Assembly: GCA_947095535.1 (NCBI GenBank)
Contig: OX352774.1
Location: 212,152,965 to 212,216,964, forward strand
Direction: 5' to 3'
DNA from: Poecilobothrus nobilitatus
Lineage: Eukaryota; Arthropoda; Insecta; Diptera; Dolichopodidae
DNA length: 64,000 bases
A program made the translations under genes and the position numbers. Below the pieces are notes generated by a model. The model was not told the origin of the DNA, did not search any database, and saw nothing but the letters and a program-made list of their open reading frames with translations. Every line of letters begins with the position of its first letter. Position 1 is the first letter of the stretch. Below are positions 1-13,382 of the stretch, in pieces.

Positions 1-1202
1 ATAAAAGAGAAGAAAAAAAAATTAAATAAATATAATTTAGAAAAATGAACAGATTCTTTTTTTCATCATGATTTTAGAGTTATTTTTATTATATATTTTT
101 TTTTTTTTGAAATTTTAATTAATTAAGTTTTTTTTTTTTCACTCACCTACACAAATATTTAGTTGTCAAAAAGGTACTTTTACAAAAATTTAGAATGTTT
201 TTTTTTTTTTGGAAAAAATTTATTTTGTAAAATAGAAATATAAAAAAATAACAACACATAAAAAAAAAATAATAAAAAATAACTGGGTTGCCATATTATC
301 CTTGAAACAATCTAAAGATAATGAATTTAAAAGTGAAAAACAAAAATAAATTTTAAAAGTGGAAATAAAATATAAAAACTTTTATTTGAAAAATTCAAAA
401 TTTTCTTTATTTATTTCTTTTTAATTTTTTTTTTTTTTTTTTTTTTTATATATATTTTTCATACTTGATCACCTTGAAAAACGGTTTTTAATTTGTAAAA
501 CTTTTTTTATATGTTTTTTTTTTGTGTTTTGTTTTTTTTTTTTGTATTTATTTTAAACATTCACCATTTTGTATCTGATAGTATCTGTTTTGATTTAAAC
601 TGAAAACAAAAAGTTTTTAACACTGAACAAGAAAAGTTCAAACTGAATTTTTATTAGTTTGTAAAATAGAAAAATAAAATGAAAATAGAAAATAAAATCT
701 GTGAAAAATTGTAAACTTCACTGATTTAACTGAAACAAGAAAAAACAAAAATAAAGAAACAAATTTTTGAAAAACAAATAACAAAAATAGAAGTGCATAT
801 TGATTTTATTTTTCTTTTTTAAGCTCAGGTGTTTAAAATAATCAAACCCAAACAAAAAAAAAAATACACACAAAAGAAAGGTATCTGAAAGTTTTAAGAA
901 AGAACAAAAAATATTTTTTTTTGGTGTTTGGCATTCTTGATGGAAATTGATGTCAAAAGAACAATTTTAATAGAAAAACTATAGTGCATGGCTTCCAAGA
1001 TGACATTTTAGAAGTTTAATTAGATTTCATTATAGAAAAGAAAACTAATGAAATTTTATGTAAATGTTTTTTTTTTAATGCCATTAATTTTTCAGATTAA
1101 CTTTTAAGATAATCGTACAAAATTAAAGTTTTATATTAAATTGATTTAATTAATGTTTTATTTGTCGGGGGGAGTAAAAAATATATATATATATTTTTTT
1201 TA

Positions 1203-1347
1203 ATGCATTTCTCTGCCACATAAATGTGGACAGGAAATTACACAGCCTTTCCTGTTCAGGCGCTTTCCTATTTCCTGTTCCTGTTTCTGTTCCTGTTTAC
1301 AGCGTATTTTATACGCTCTTACGCACTAGGCCACTGAGGGCCCTAAT
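1203..1347 (-). repeat. tRNA-derived SINE copy, minus strand
   Basis: The reverse complement reads TCAGTGGCCTAGTGCGTAAG, an A-box-like tRNA head, followed by a body ending in a segment that includes CAGAGAAATG. The same head and body segments recur at 43621-43873 and 21955-22060 on the plus strand. The body includes a short CCTGTTC/CCTGTTT tandem (about 1273-1300). The B box has degenerated, so this is an old copy. Confidence 0.65.
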
Positions 1348-2819
1348 AAAAAATAATATTCATTTAATATTCAAATATAATACTAATAATTCTAATAAAA
1401 TTGATTTCAAGCTAATCGACAGCTTAAAAATTAAAATGTTAATAAAAATGTTAAAAAAATTTCATATAGTTCATTTTAATATGATTAGATTAAATTTCGA
1501 AAAATCGAATAATTTTCTTAAATAATACATAATTATTATTTAATTTTTGAAAACTATTGGAATTTGGTATAATTTTATATATTTGTTGAATACATGATAT
1601 TTTTTTTTATTTATTTTGTTTTCGTACTAGCATACGATTATACAGATATGGACTTTTGATTGGTAAATTTGCTTCGTTGTAGGCAAGTTCACTTGTATGC
1701 CAGAGTGTATGCCAGAGTGAACTGGAATTCATAAAAATTTAATTGACTTAATTGAAAATAAAATAGCATGCTCTCTATTTATTTATTATTATATTCATCC
1801 GATACTGGTCATCTGGTGGGACTCTTATAATTTTGTCAGTATTTTCTTTTTCATATTGTGCAATGGATGTATCTATGTCTATTTATGTTTTGTAGATAGA
1901 TAGAAGATATATGTTATCTATAGATCGAAGATATTACGTTATTTAGGTTTGGCAAGGCATTTTCAAACAAGATATTGGGTGCATATAAAAAAACAAATTA
2001 CTACAAATACCTTAATAAAAATATTTTGCATATGTTTAGGCTAATATATCATAATATTTAATCTGTAAATGACAGACATTTAAAACCCTTTTACTAAATG
2101 ATTTACCAAGCAACTTTCATTTTTTTCTTTTTAAATGAGAAATATTCAGTACAGCCATCTTACAAAATTAATATTTTTCCAAAATTTTCTGATTTTCATT
2201 AATAATTTTCCATTTTTATAAAAATCCCATGTAAAGTATATACAAATGTATCATATAGTATGTATAATCTATACCTACATTTTCAAAAAAGACGCTCTTT
2301 GATTCCGTTAAATTTTTGTTTTATTTTTCTTTTGGATTAAAAATTTTAAAATTTTGGTTGTATGGTAGGAGTAGGAATTTCACAATATATAAACATTACA
2401 ATTTTAGTTTAGTGTTTAGTACAGGAGTAGAGTGTGGGGTTATTAATAGTTGCTTTTTGATTTTGCAAGTTCGATTCAGTTCTGTTTTTTTTTTTTTGTT
2501 TTTTTTTTTATATTTTAAACGAAATAAATTCTTACATATCATCATATCATCATAATATTTAATCTGTATTGATAGACACTTAAAACCCTTTTGATTTACC
2601 ATCTTAGGCTTCTTATAATATATACATATATAATAGGTATATATTAAGTTTCCAATACTCAATAAATCAAGGGCAACTTCTAAAAGATAATAATAATCGT
2701 GTTTTTACAAAAAATATTATTTACAAAGAAATTTTAAATTCATAAAGGCTTTAATTATTGAAAATTGTATTTTTACATTTTAAATAAAATCATAAAGAAA
2801 CTATACTGTATATATTGTA

Positions 2820-2871
2820 TTGTAATTGCTAATTAAAACACTTCGAATTTCGAGGGGCGGGCGAATACTAG
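2820..2871 (+). mobile_element. Possible Helitron 3' terminus
   Basis: A GC-rich patch in an AT-rich background reads CGAATTTCGAGGGGCGGGCG and ends CTAG at 2868-2871, followed by T. A short imperfect hairpin (TTCGAATTTCGAG) lies about 15 bases before CTAG. Helitrons end in CTRR preceded by a hairpin and insert before T, and several insect Helitron tails carry a similar GGGCGGGC block. Only the end is visible and the 5' boundary was not found. Confidence 0.4.
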
Positions 2872-4030
2872 TTTTTTTTAAACAAGTCTTTTCCGTTTTT
2901 TAATGTTGAGAAAAAAAAATTTATAAGATACAATATTATTTGACAAACTTTAATTTTGTTTTGATATTACGCTCCTTAAATTATTTTCGGCAATATTAAT
3001 GATATTCAAGCATATATTATGTTCCTACTAAAAGTATCAAAAAAAAAAAAATTGCAAATATATTTTTAGAAATCATTTGTAATTTTTTCATCATCATAGA
3101 ACAATCTATTTTTTTTTTGTTTATTAATTCGTCGCTTCTATGTTCCTTTTTTCATTTCCTTTCCTTCAAAAATATCAACAATTTAACTTTATTACTTACG
3201 AAATTCAATTTCATTAACCTTGAAAAAAATCAAAACTTTTAATTAGATATCCTTTGATTTATTTATAAATAAAACATTTATCTATAAAAAACAACCACTA
3301 AAAAGTTAATATTTCCTTTAATTTGTTTAAGTGCAGTGAATTTAAATTTTTTAAGTTAAGATAAAATTGAAAGAATAATTTTCAGAAAAAATTTCTTCAC
3401 TTAATTTTCCCTTAATTTCATTCGTTATTTTTACTATAAAAAAAAATATTAAAATTTTTCTTAAAACTATACTTAACTTTTTAAAATTACTTTAAATACT
3501 TTTTTTTTAAAAAAGACTTTATGAAAAATTGTTTTTTTTTTAATTTTCTTTAGATAGTTTTTAAAGAGAAATTAAACTCTCATAATTTTCTCTATTAAAA
3601 AACATAACACAAACAAATTTTTTTATAATTCTAATATTTAAAAAAAATTAGGGGAAAAAAAAGCATTTGCAAGCTCCTATACTTAATATTTACTTAGTAC
3701 ATCTTTACATTTTCAATGAAAAATACTTGAATGGAAATTAAAAAAACAACCGAAATTACAATTTTCCATGAAAAACTATTAAAAAAATATTTTACTAAAA
3801 CAAAATAAGTATTCATAATATTTTTGGAAAAATTTCAAGGTTTTTTTTCCGTACATTTAAATTTGAATTAAATTAAAAAAAAAAAAAATAATAATAAAAA
3901 TAATTTTTTTTTTTATATTAAAACTTTTAAATATTTTTCTTTTCTTTTTCAACTTCATTTTCAAAAACCACAACAAAAACAAAACATTGGAACATTAATA
4001 AATGAAAAATATCTACAAAATAAAAACTAG

Positions 4031-5398
4031 GTCGCATGGCTTCGTGTCGATACCCAAACTATATTAACAATACAAAATCATGTAATTACAAAAAATCATC
4101 GTATCAGTATAAGTCAAACAGAGCACAGAATCTGGCAATTGAGAATTCGTGATGTACGTGATACAGATAGAGGATGGTATATGTGCCAAATTAATACAGA
4201 TCCAATGAAGAGTCAAGTTGGTTATTTGGATGTTGTTGGTATGTTCAGTATAAAAAGGAAAAAAAAACAAAAATTTTAATTTCATTAAAAAAATTATATT
4301 TACAATATAAATAAATGTATATATATGTATATATGTATTAAAACTCTATTTTTTGTTTTTTTGTTTTTTTTTTTTTAATTATAAAAAGTTCCTCCTGATA
4401 TAGTTGATAAAGAAACAAGTCATGATATTGTTGTTGAAGAAGGGCATAATGCAACATTAATTTGTACAGCAACAGGTTTACCACCACCAATAATAACATG
4501 GCGACGTGAAAAAGAAAAACCAATTTTATCAAGTGGTAATAAAGAAGTATACAGTATTGAAGGACAATTTTTATTTTTAAGAAATGTTCAACGTCATCAA
4601 ATGGGAGCATATTTATGTATTGCATCAAATGGTATACCACCAACAGTTAGTAAAAGAGTTTTACTAATTGTTAACTGTAAGTTTCAAACATAAATTTAAA
4701 AAAAAAAAAGAAATTTTTTAAATTTACTTTTGATTTGGTTTTAGTTGCACCAACAATTTGGACACCAAATGAAATTATTTATGCACAACCAGGACAAAAA
4801 ATTTTACTTGAATGTGTTAGTGAATCATATCCAACATCAGTTAATTATTGGTTAAAAGAAAAAGAAATAATACAAGGTGGTACATATGAATCGGTAACAT
4901 TAGAAAATATCTTTCGTATTGTTATGAAATTAACAATTCGTCCAATAAAACCAGAAGATTTTGGTGAATATAAATGTGTTGCAAAAAATTCATTGGGTGA
5001 ATCATCAAAAATTATAACGATTTTAGGTGAGTAAAAAAAAAAAAAAAAAATATAAAAAGTAAGTAATTATAAAAAGTTTTTTAAAAATTGTCTTCTTTTT
5101 TTTGTTTTTAATTGGAATTTTAGAAAGAAGAAGAGAAGATGTATTTTTAACAGCACGAGCTAGTGAAGTCATTGATGGTAATAATTTGGCAAATTATCAA
5201 CATGGTAAAAAAAAAATCTTTTTGTTTTTTTTTTTTGAATAATTTTAAGAACTTTTTAAGTGACTTTATAACTAATTGCATTATTTTTTTCTTCCTTTTT
5301 TTTTTTATTTTATAGATATATCTTCAAGTTCTTCCTTAACGTATTCACAAGAACTTTTAAATTTTGTAATATTTTTATTTAGTATTAGTATAGTTTAG
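4031..5398 (+). CDS. DIP-family (Dpr-interacting protein / lachesin-like) Ig cell-adhesion protein, 3' five exons, partial
   Basis: Five exons join in frame: 4031-4238, 4389-4676, 4745-5026, 5124-5204 and 5316-5398, each with AG acceptors and GT donors, giving 313 residues plus TAG. The first exon codes the second half of Ig domain 1, with the core Trp in VAWLRVDTQTIL, the DRGWYMCQI cysteine motif and NTDPMKSQVGYLDVV. This is the characteristic insect DIP sequence. Ig2 (cysteines in LICTATG and GAYLCIASNG) and Ig3 (LLECVSES and GEYKCVAKNSLG) follow. A linker (ERRREDVFLT) and a short Ser-rich stretch lead into a hydrophobic end (LLNFVIFLFSISIV). That end fits a GPI-anchor signal rather than a cytoplasmic tail. 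Signal peptide, start codon and first Cys of Ig1 lie upstream of the window; the phase-0 junction before VAWL fits this. Family members are neuronal surface receptors for Dpr proteins and guide synaptic partner choice. Which DIP paralogue this is cannot be decided here. Confidence 0.92.
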
Positions 5399-5756
5399 CG
5401 TTAAATTTATTTAAATTTAAAATAAAATTAAAAGAAAAAAAACAAGTTTTGTGGCTTCAAAAATATTGTTGTTTCAATTTATTTTGGTTAATTTAATAAA
5501 ATTTCAGGAACAATAATAGACCACTGATTTGTAAAAAGAATACTTACTAAAATATTTTATTTATATTTTATCGGCAATTAAATTGGCTAGGCTAAGAATG
5601 CCCACAACGTAAAGAAAATTGAGATATACTTCATTGTAAACGATGATATGAACTTTTTTATGAAAGCAACAAAAACCTCAAATAATACGAAAAAAATGTA
5701 AACCGGGTACTGAACGAATTAATCTATTAATTCTTTATAAAGGAATAAAAAATTAC

Positions 5757-6050
5757 AAAATGGTATTTTCATATAACGGTAAATTTAAATATTAATTTGC
5801 CAAAAAATGTATGGTTTTGATATTAATTTATATGTCTTGTCGTTTAGCGTTTTTAGATTAATAAAATCTTAAGCATAAACATTTATAAATAGGGCTTTTT
5901 CAAATTTTAAAGCAGCTAGAGTTCGGTAATAAGTTGGGGCTAGATAAAAATGTTATTTAACAACATGATTACAAAATCATTAATCTATGGACGGATAGAC
6001 AGAGTGAAATTAATCAGCAAAATTTTTGAGAAAAAAATGTGCTAAAAAGA
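5757..6050 (+). repeat. Dispersed repeat family A, diverged partial copy
   Basis: Shared blocks in the same order as 32749-33386 and 41730-42548: ATAACGGTAAATTTAAATAT, TTTTGATATTNATTTAT, CTTGTCG, GGGCTTTTTCAAA, then a GGACGGAnAGACAGAGTGAAA block and GTGCTAAAAA. No coding capacity is evident. This looks like a non-autonomous interspersed repeat. Confidence 0.6.
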
Positions 6051-6517
6051 TTTTCAAGAAAATGTTCTTCAAATATTTTTAATTCGTTAAGCTTTCTTAA
6101 AAATTTACTAAATTGTTATTGTGTATAGTATAAACTAAAGGAATAAATTTCTAAGAAAACATTAGACCTTATGACCTCGAATATGACATAAAAAATACTT
6201 TCATGAAAGTCCTAAGAATTTAATATAATGCTGTAACTAATTTTTCTAAAAACTATGGTCTATCCAAAGCATAAAAAAAAGGATACTAATCTATAAAATT
6301 ATAAAGAATTTGTTATATGAAATGTTTTCAAGCGTTTGCTTTTATTTAAGCAACTGGAATAAATTCGTTCAGAATAAGAAAAGAGGTAAGTACATATGAT
6401 TATTTTGACATGAGAAACTCCTACAAAATGAGCGCTAAAATAAAAAAAAACATTTAATAATTAATGCTCACTAAAATTTCGCAGGCGATTATAAGTATTA
6501 ATAAATCCATATCCAAG

Positions 6518-6555
<38 letters not shown>

Positions 6556-7096
6556 CGAGTATACGGTATACGAAAACTTGTCAAAAAATATTATTAGTTT
6601 TTTTTTTTTCAAAATTACATACATACATTACATACACATATTTAAAATATTTATTTATCTTTCATAACACTTTCGACTTTTTTATGCAACTTAAACACAA
6701 TCATTTCATTAGTAAATAAAAATTTTCAATTAAAATATAACAAAAATTATAATTTATTAAAAAAACAACAAGAATTCGTCAATGTCAAAGTCAAAGTTTA
6801 GCCCCACTATAAACCCCCAACAAAAAAAAAAGCGTTGAGTTATTTTTGTCATTTTCTTTAAAAAAGAAATAAATTTTTTTTTTTTTTTGGAAAAGTGCCA
6901 AAGACGTCTAATAAATTTTTTGAAGCTTTTTTGAAAAAATGGGCAAAATTTTGTGATGTAACATAAAAATCATATAACATCAGCATATAACAACAAAATG
7001 AATTTTGAATTTAAAGAGGGGAAACTGTCAAATTTTTATATAAAAAATAAAGTGAAAATTATGTTTATAGATCATTAGACTCCTCATAGCAAAACA

Positions 7097-7250
7097 AAAT
7101 AAACTATTATGAATTAAATAAAATAAATAAGGTAGTGTGGAAAACCAAAGGTTTTTAAAGTAGCACATGACACACAAACAAAATAAATCTTCATAAATTA
7201 AATAAAATAAATATAGCAGTATGTAAAACTAAAAGCGCATATTTTGAAAA
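7097..7250 (+). repeat. 84-bp-period direct duplication
   Basis: AACAAAATAAACTATTATGA followed by ATTAAATAAAATAAAT and GTGGAAAACCAAAGG recurs about 84 bases later as AACAAAATAAATCTTCATAA, ATTAAATAAAATAAAT and ATGTAAAACTAAAAG. Two diverged copies. Confidence 0.6.
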
Positions 7251-7380
7251 GAACGTTCATAGCTTCAAAAGTTTTTAATAAAATTTAAAAATGTAGTGTT
7301 GGAACTTTAACTTTTACATCTTACTTAAAAACAAAAACATGGATATCTAAGTTACAGGTATCTAAAAATATTTATCTTTC
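7230..7380 (-). repeat. Dispersed repeat family B, minus-strand fragment
   Basis: AGTGTTGGAACTTTAACTTT and AAGTTACAGGTATCT are the reverse complements of blocks near 63340-63410 (AAAGCTCCAACATTAT and CACCTGTAACTT). A short decayed fragment. Confidence 0.5.
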
Positions 7381-9594
7381 TATTTTTGACCTCTAATAGA
7401 TCATAAACTGAGAAAAGCAAAATTTTATTCTGGTAAACTAGACTTTTTCCTTCTTTCATAATTTTAAAAGGTTGTGATTTTAAAAAGCTTTATTTTTAAG
7501 AAATATATTGATATGATAAATAAAAAGAATATGGAAATCAACATTTGACCACAATGATCATGATTTATATAGATAACCAATTTTAATTATTATTCTAAAG
7601 ACTTGATAAATGATTAAATTTTACTTAACTGAATGTTAAGATCAAAATTAACTTATGGAGTTAATCCTAATCTGATCGATTTTTCAACAAAGTACCCCCA
7701 ATAACAAACATATTTTCTAATATCAGTTTAATAATCTGTAAACTTCAATTTTTTTATTTGAATATTACATGCCTTTAAAACGCCTAATATGTCTTCGCAT
7801 ATGTTTTTTACGTTACTTAATCCATTTTTAAGGTAAGAAATTTTGTCAGCCCTCTAGCAGACATTTTTCCATAAATATGTCTTTCTCCGTCGTAATGGCA
7901 TCACATGAGTTTAAAGTTGAGAAACATTGAAAATTTAAAAATTACATATTTATGGGATAACTTAATAATATAACAATAATAAAAAGTTCTCAACTAACAA
8001 TTTTAAAGATTTGATCAAAATAAAAGAAAACTCAATTCATATTAGAATGGATATTATTATAAACCTGTTTCGATTTTTACATACACTCTGAACCTTACTA
8101 TTTTCTCAAATCTTATTCACAAATTTTACAAAGAAAATTTGTAAAAAAAAAAAAAAAATAAATAAAATCACTGAAATGCTTTTTTTTTCATATCTAATAT
8201 TAGATATTTTTTTTTTATTTTTTATTATTAAATTTTATATTTCTTTTTTTTATTGTAATTTTAATATATATTATAAATAAAATAGTTTTATCAGCTGCTT
8301 AAAAGTTGTATCTAATTGCTTTTACAAATATTTTAATTTTTTCCATTAGATTTTAAATTTTTTGTTTATTTATATATAATAAAATTCCAAAGCAAAAAAA
8401 AAAAAATTTCACATAATTAAATAAATTATAATTTAATTAAATTTAAAAATAAGGTGTCGATGAATGATTATAAAATAATTTAAAAAAAATATATATAGAT
8501 ATATATATATACATATACATATATATATTTCATTAAATTATAACTAATATTTTAATATCGATTTTAAATTTTAAATATTTTTTTTTTTTTATTTATTTCA
8601 ATAAAAATTTTTAATGAAATTTTATTTAATACAAGCCTCTTTTTTTTTTTACGGGTTGGTTTTTTATTTTAAATTTTATTTACTTAAATAATTTGTCAGA
8701 ATGATTTTATTAAAAATACATACAAAATAATATAAAAAAAAAAGAAAAAAAACAAAAAGTAATTATTATGTTAATATATATAAATATTTCATGTCCATAT
8801 TGTTTTATCAACATTGTATTGCTTTAAGACACTTATTTGTAATATCATTGCATTACACATTTTCTCATTTTAAAAAATTTATAGATAAAGAATTAATAAA
8901 TATCGTATCGTATATTATTATAGTTAAAAAAGTTAAAATGTTATATAGAAAGACACAAAAATGTTGATATTTTAATAATTAAATTTTTAAATTCACATAA
9001 TAATGTAATTTTTGGAAGCACATATTATGAATTTTTTTTTTTTTTTTTTGTTAGATGAAACCTTAAATTTTCTTATTACAAATAAATTGCTGTATCAGAT
9101 TCAAAAAAAAAAAAAATAATAAAAAATTAATAAAAATTATTCAGACAATTCTTTTGAACCAATTTTATTTCCCTTTAAAATTATATTAAACTTAATTTAA
9201 AATAATAAAAAGAAATCAGTTCTTCAAATATAGGAACTCTATCTAAAAATAAAAACCAACCCTTACACAACTCTATGAAAAACAAAAATTAAAAAAAAAA
9301 AAAAAAAAAAAAACAATTAATAAAATAAAATTGTTTTAAAATAAAATTCTACTAAAACTCAAATTTTTTCTTTTGATTATTGTTTTTATTCTTAAAATAA
9401 ATATAATTTTTTTTTTTTTTTTAAATAAAATCTATTTACTTATTAAATAATTTAATTTATTTATAAATATTTTATTTTATTTTTTTTTTTTGTCTCTTTA
9501 AATATTATAATATAATTCATATTTTTATATTTTTATTTTTTTTTATTAATATTATTAATTAAATAATTTATATTTTATTTATTTTATTAATTTA

Positions 9595-10602
9595 TCATCG
9601 TCCATTAGTTGCTTTCTTTTGATCCAAATCAACAGTTGATGGTACAGTTGTCGTTGATGTTGAAACTGGTGATGAAGATGGTGATGATGATGATACCGCA
9701 CTTGAAGATGATTCTACATCACCATTAACTACAATTTTTGAATCATTTTGATTTTCTGTATTATTATTTTCATGACCATTTTGTAAAAAATCTGCTTGTG
9801 GATACATATTTGGTGTACAACCATATTCTTTAGCTAATTGATTACGTTGATCATAAATTTCATTAACTAATTTTTGAACAAAATTATGTTCAAATTTTCC
9901 TTCAGTTGAATCAAAAAATTCTTGATGTTTCATTAGACAATTATCACGTTTTTCATATTCGAACGCTTGTAATACCATATCTAAACGATCTAAGTCTTTA
10001 ACGAATTTTGATTCAGGTGATTCACCATTTTCATATTCCTAAAATAATAAAAATAAATAGAAAAATTAATTAAAATAAAATGAAAAAAAAAAAAAAAACA
10101 AAAATGATTCACTGAATAATTAAATTTTTTTTTTTTTTTTTGAAAATTTAATTTTCGGTATAATTTTAAATCAATTCATTTTACTTTAAATAATTTGTTA
10201 TACTAAAATAAACATATTTGACATATATATGTATGTTAAAACAAATATAAACTAACATATATATATAAAAAAAAAAAAAAAATTAAAACAAGGCAAAAAC
10301 CAACTCACCACAAATAATTCCCACATTCTTTTGCCTCTTGGTTCAATTAATTTACAAATTTTTTCCATTGCATCCATTTCCATACGTTTTTTTTCTTCTT
10401 TAGTAACACCACAAAATGGTGTTAAATCACCAACAATACACTCAGCTAAATCATGTACCAATGCTAATTCCATGCATTTTGTTTGATTTAAACCTTCGGT
10501 ACCATCTAATAGGAATGTCATCATTGCCATACGATACATATGACCGGAAATTGATTCACAATTTTTAACATCACGTAATACGAATCCTGTACGTTTGGTG
10601 TG
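9595..10602 (-). CDS. HDDC2: HDDC2 exons 2 and 3: HD-domain 5'-deoxynucleotidase catalytic core and C-terminus
   Basis: Exon 2 runs 10602 to 10309 (98 codons) and exon 3 runs 10038 to 9595 (147 codons plus TGA), joined in phase 0 across a 270-bp intron with a GTGAGT donor. Exon 2 opens HTKRTGFVLRDV and carries the HD metal-site pieces: His in SGHMYRM (about residue 108, counted from the Met at 49203), His-Asp in ALVHDLAE (137-138) and GDLTPFCGV. Exon 3 supplies the last acidic ligand region (KFVKDLDRLDMVLQAFEYE). This order is that of the HDDC2/YfbR-like family, which dephosphorylates deoxynucleoside 5'-monophosphates in a divalent-metal-dependent way. The residue before the first His is Gly where the family usually has Asp; this is not a metal ligand. 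The tail after the domain is Asn/Ser/Thr-rich and probably disordered. The first exon lies at 48943 and above. Confidence 0.93.
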
Positions 10603-11672
10603 CTATAATGACAAAGAAAAAAAAAAAAAAACAGAAAAATAAAGTATAATAAAAATAAATAGGGTTATACTAAAATAATAAAAAAAAAAGAAAAAATTTA
10701 TTTGTTTTTCAGTAAAAAAAAAAAAAAAAAACACACATAAGAGATAATGTGCACAAATACAAAAAAAACATAAAAACAAAGTTACAAAATAATTGAATCA
10801 AATCGGAAACATCCATATACATTACAAAAATTAATAATTTCAAATAAGTATAAATATTTAATATCAACTATAAGATACATATAGATAATATATAACTTAA
10901 CATTTAATTTTTTTTTCAAAAATTTAATTTCAAAAACTTTCTTTAAAGTTATTTATATATAAGTATATATATTTGACAGTGAGTTGTGATCATTTTTATT
11001 TAATATTTTATTAATTAATATTAATAATTAATATTATATTACAATATTCAGCTGCCAAGACTATTCTGGACTTACTTATAAACTAACTTCGAACTAAACA
11101 AATGTGTTTTTCTATTTAAAAAATATTGCATACTTTTAGGAACATTATAAACGTAAATTAAATCTTTATAACTACATATGAATATGTGTACTTATAACAA
11201 CATAAGTCTACTTTTCAATTATTTAAAAAATAACTGTTTAAGGGAAGAAAAAAAAGAAAAAAAAAAAACTGTAAAACAAAAAGGATTATCATAGATTAAA
11301 TTTTCATTAAAATCTGTTTTTTATTTGTTATTTTTTATTTTATTTTTGTTATTTTGTTTTTTACTTTTATTGAAAACAGCTTCTGGTTGGAGGTTTGAGA
11401 TGATTTTTCACTTTAACTTTTGTTAAAAAAAAAAATAAACCTGCATAAAAAATATACATTTTCAATTCCATTTTGATGTTTGTTTTCATTATAAATTCTG
11501 TGACGGACATGAAATTTATGTTAAAATGTTAAAAACAAAAAAAAAATTAAGCTTTTATAAAAACACTGAAAATTACTATTTTTTACTAATTGACACGAAT
11601 TTTATACCAACAGACAAATGTGAAATGACTATAACTTTAAGTGGCTTTAACCTTTAAAAAAACATATTATAT

Positions 11673-11676
<4 letters not shown>

Positions 11677-11704
<28 letters not shown>
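11677..11704. repeat. (TA)n microsatellite
   Basis: An uninterrupted TA dinucleotide tract of about 28 bases. Similar tracts occur at about 6519-6552, 8490-8530 and 18868-18882. Confidence 0.85.
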
Positions 11705-11707
<3 letters not shown>

Positions 11708-12862
11708 TACTATCAAAGCCTAAAAGTAATGTAGATTGACAGAGTTTAAAAAATATGTTTGTAAAAAAAAAATTTTTTTTTTTTTTTTGAAGTGAAAATG
11801 AGGGTGTTTGTGAGATAGTGAAATAAAGTGTTTAATGATGAAATAAATGAAAATCTGATTTAGGCTTAATATAATAGAAAACTAATGCTTTAAGTTTGAG
11901 TTTTCACAATAACTTGGAATAGTCAGATCTAAATACATTTTTTAAAAAAATGCTAGCAGATAAGTAATCTATAATATATTTAACTTTTAAGGGATTAGAG
12001 AAAAAAATAGGGATTAGAGAAAATTGACAATAAGTAGTTATATTGCAAAAAAAAAAACCAAATCAACTTATAATAAAATCAAATCAATTATATAATAAAA
12101 AATAAAATTTAAATAACAAGTTTTAAAAAATTATAATAAAAGAAATTAAAACATAAAATAACTTTAAACCATCAATAGTTTACTTTGAAGATCATAACTC
12201 TATACTTTGAAGTTTGTTTTCAGTATAAAAACGAAAAGCAGACTAAGAAAACTTTGATATGAAAACCGAATTGATCTATTTCAGTTTGCAACATTTCATT
12301 TAATAGCAAAAATATTTTGTCCACTACACAAAAATTAAATAAATATTTAGAGTAAAATTGTTTCAGAAAATCGCAGTTTTTAAGGTTTAAAAATTTTCTA
12401 AAATTAATTAATTTTATTAGTAAAGTAAGTATGTAAGTAAATAAGTATTATAGGTATGTAAGATCCGTTTTATTTTCCATGATTTTCACATATAAAAAAT
12501 AAAAACCAACAAAATCTTTACTCCCAACTACACTAATCTTTGAAAAATAGTAGATGATAAGAGTAAATACGCAAAAATTTTCCTCTAGATGGCTTTAATT
12601 AAAATTTTTTAATAAAAAATTTGCATTCCATTCACCAGCTATTATAAATTACTCTTAACTACCCTTAGCCGCTCTTTTTGTGTAAAAGGAACGTAAGCGT
12701 AATTTAAAAAGGAAGAAAAAAAGCATGTAATATAATGATTTGAAGTAGATATACATGTGTACTACAACTAAAATTATTATTGAATTTAAAATTAAAAGAA
12801 AGATAAAAATGATTTCAATGGCAAATGAAAAAGTGTTTTAAAAATGACAGCAAATTATAACT

Positions 12863-12988
12863 CTGCTTTCGGTAATGTAAAATGACGATCAGTCATATGA
12901 TTTTTGATTTGATTTTGATTCAACTAAGCAACTGTCAAATAGACTTTTGCAAATTTTTGACGCGACGTCCAGCGACATTACTGAAAAC
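12863..12988. repeat. Short inverted-repeat element (MITE-like)
   Basis: CTGCTTTCGGTAATGT at 12863-12878 faces a diverged inverse, ACATTACTGAAAAC, at 12975-12988. The exact inverse of the left end also occurs at 13505-13520, so this unit may instead be the left part of a larger element reaching 13524. No coding sequence. Confidence 0.45.
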
Positions 12989-13382
12989 TAAAAATTTTTT
13001 TGTTTAGTGTGCATTGGTATAATTTTTGTATTTTTGGTTGTACTCTCAAATTATAAGTAAGGAAAAATTAAAAATTTAAATAGAATATTAATATAGGTAC
13101 ATGTTTTAAAAGCTATAGAATATTATTTTTTGGAAATTATATAATATATATATATATATACATACATATACATAAAGGATAAGAAAGACCAACTAAATTT
13201 CAAAATATAACAATTATTTATATTTTATTTCAATTGTTTTTTTATGTTTCAAATTTTAAAGAATATAATTAAAATTTCACAAGATAATAAAATACTATTT
13301 ATTATATATATTAGAATCCATTTTAACAAAAATATATTTAGATTTTTTGTTTTGTACTGTTAACAACTAATCATAAATTTTT

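Larger units (their letters stand above)
1..4030 (+). other. Intron of the DIP-like gene (3' part), AT-rich with transposon debris
   Basis: No coding exon was found. The first visible exon at 4031 starts mid Ig1 with an acceptor, so this stretch is the end of an upstream intron. It contains a minus-strand tRNA-derived SINE (about 1203-1347), a split direct repeat (2049-2110 and 2551-2603), a Helitron-like end near 2871, and long poly-A/T runs. The open frames at 1226-1525 and 2316-2662 overlap the repeats and low-complexity tracts and are not supported as genes. Confidence 0.7.
5399..9594. other. Intergenic region between convergent DIP-like gene and HDDC2
   Basis: The two genes converge here. 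AATAAA-type signals just after the DIP stop (around 5420 and 5495) and TTTATT blocks below 9594 could serve as 3' end signals. The interval holds a copy of dispersed repeat family A (5757-6050), a (TA)n tract (about 6519-6552), an 84-bp-period direct duplication (7097-7250), a minus-strand fragment of repeat family B (about 7230-7380) and poly-A/T runs. I see no gene. Confidence 0.65.

Noticed and set aside
4064..4643. Minus-strand open frames (73 and 101 codons)
   Set aside because: They are antisense to the Ig exons of the DIP-like gene.
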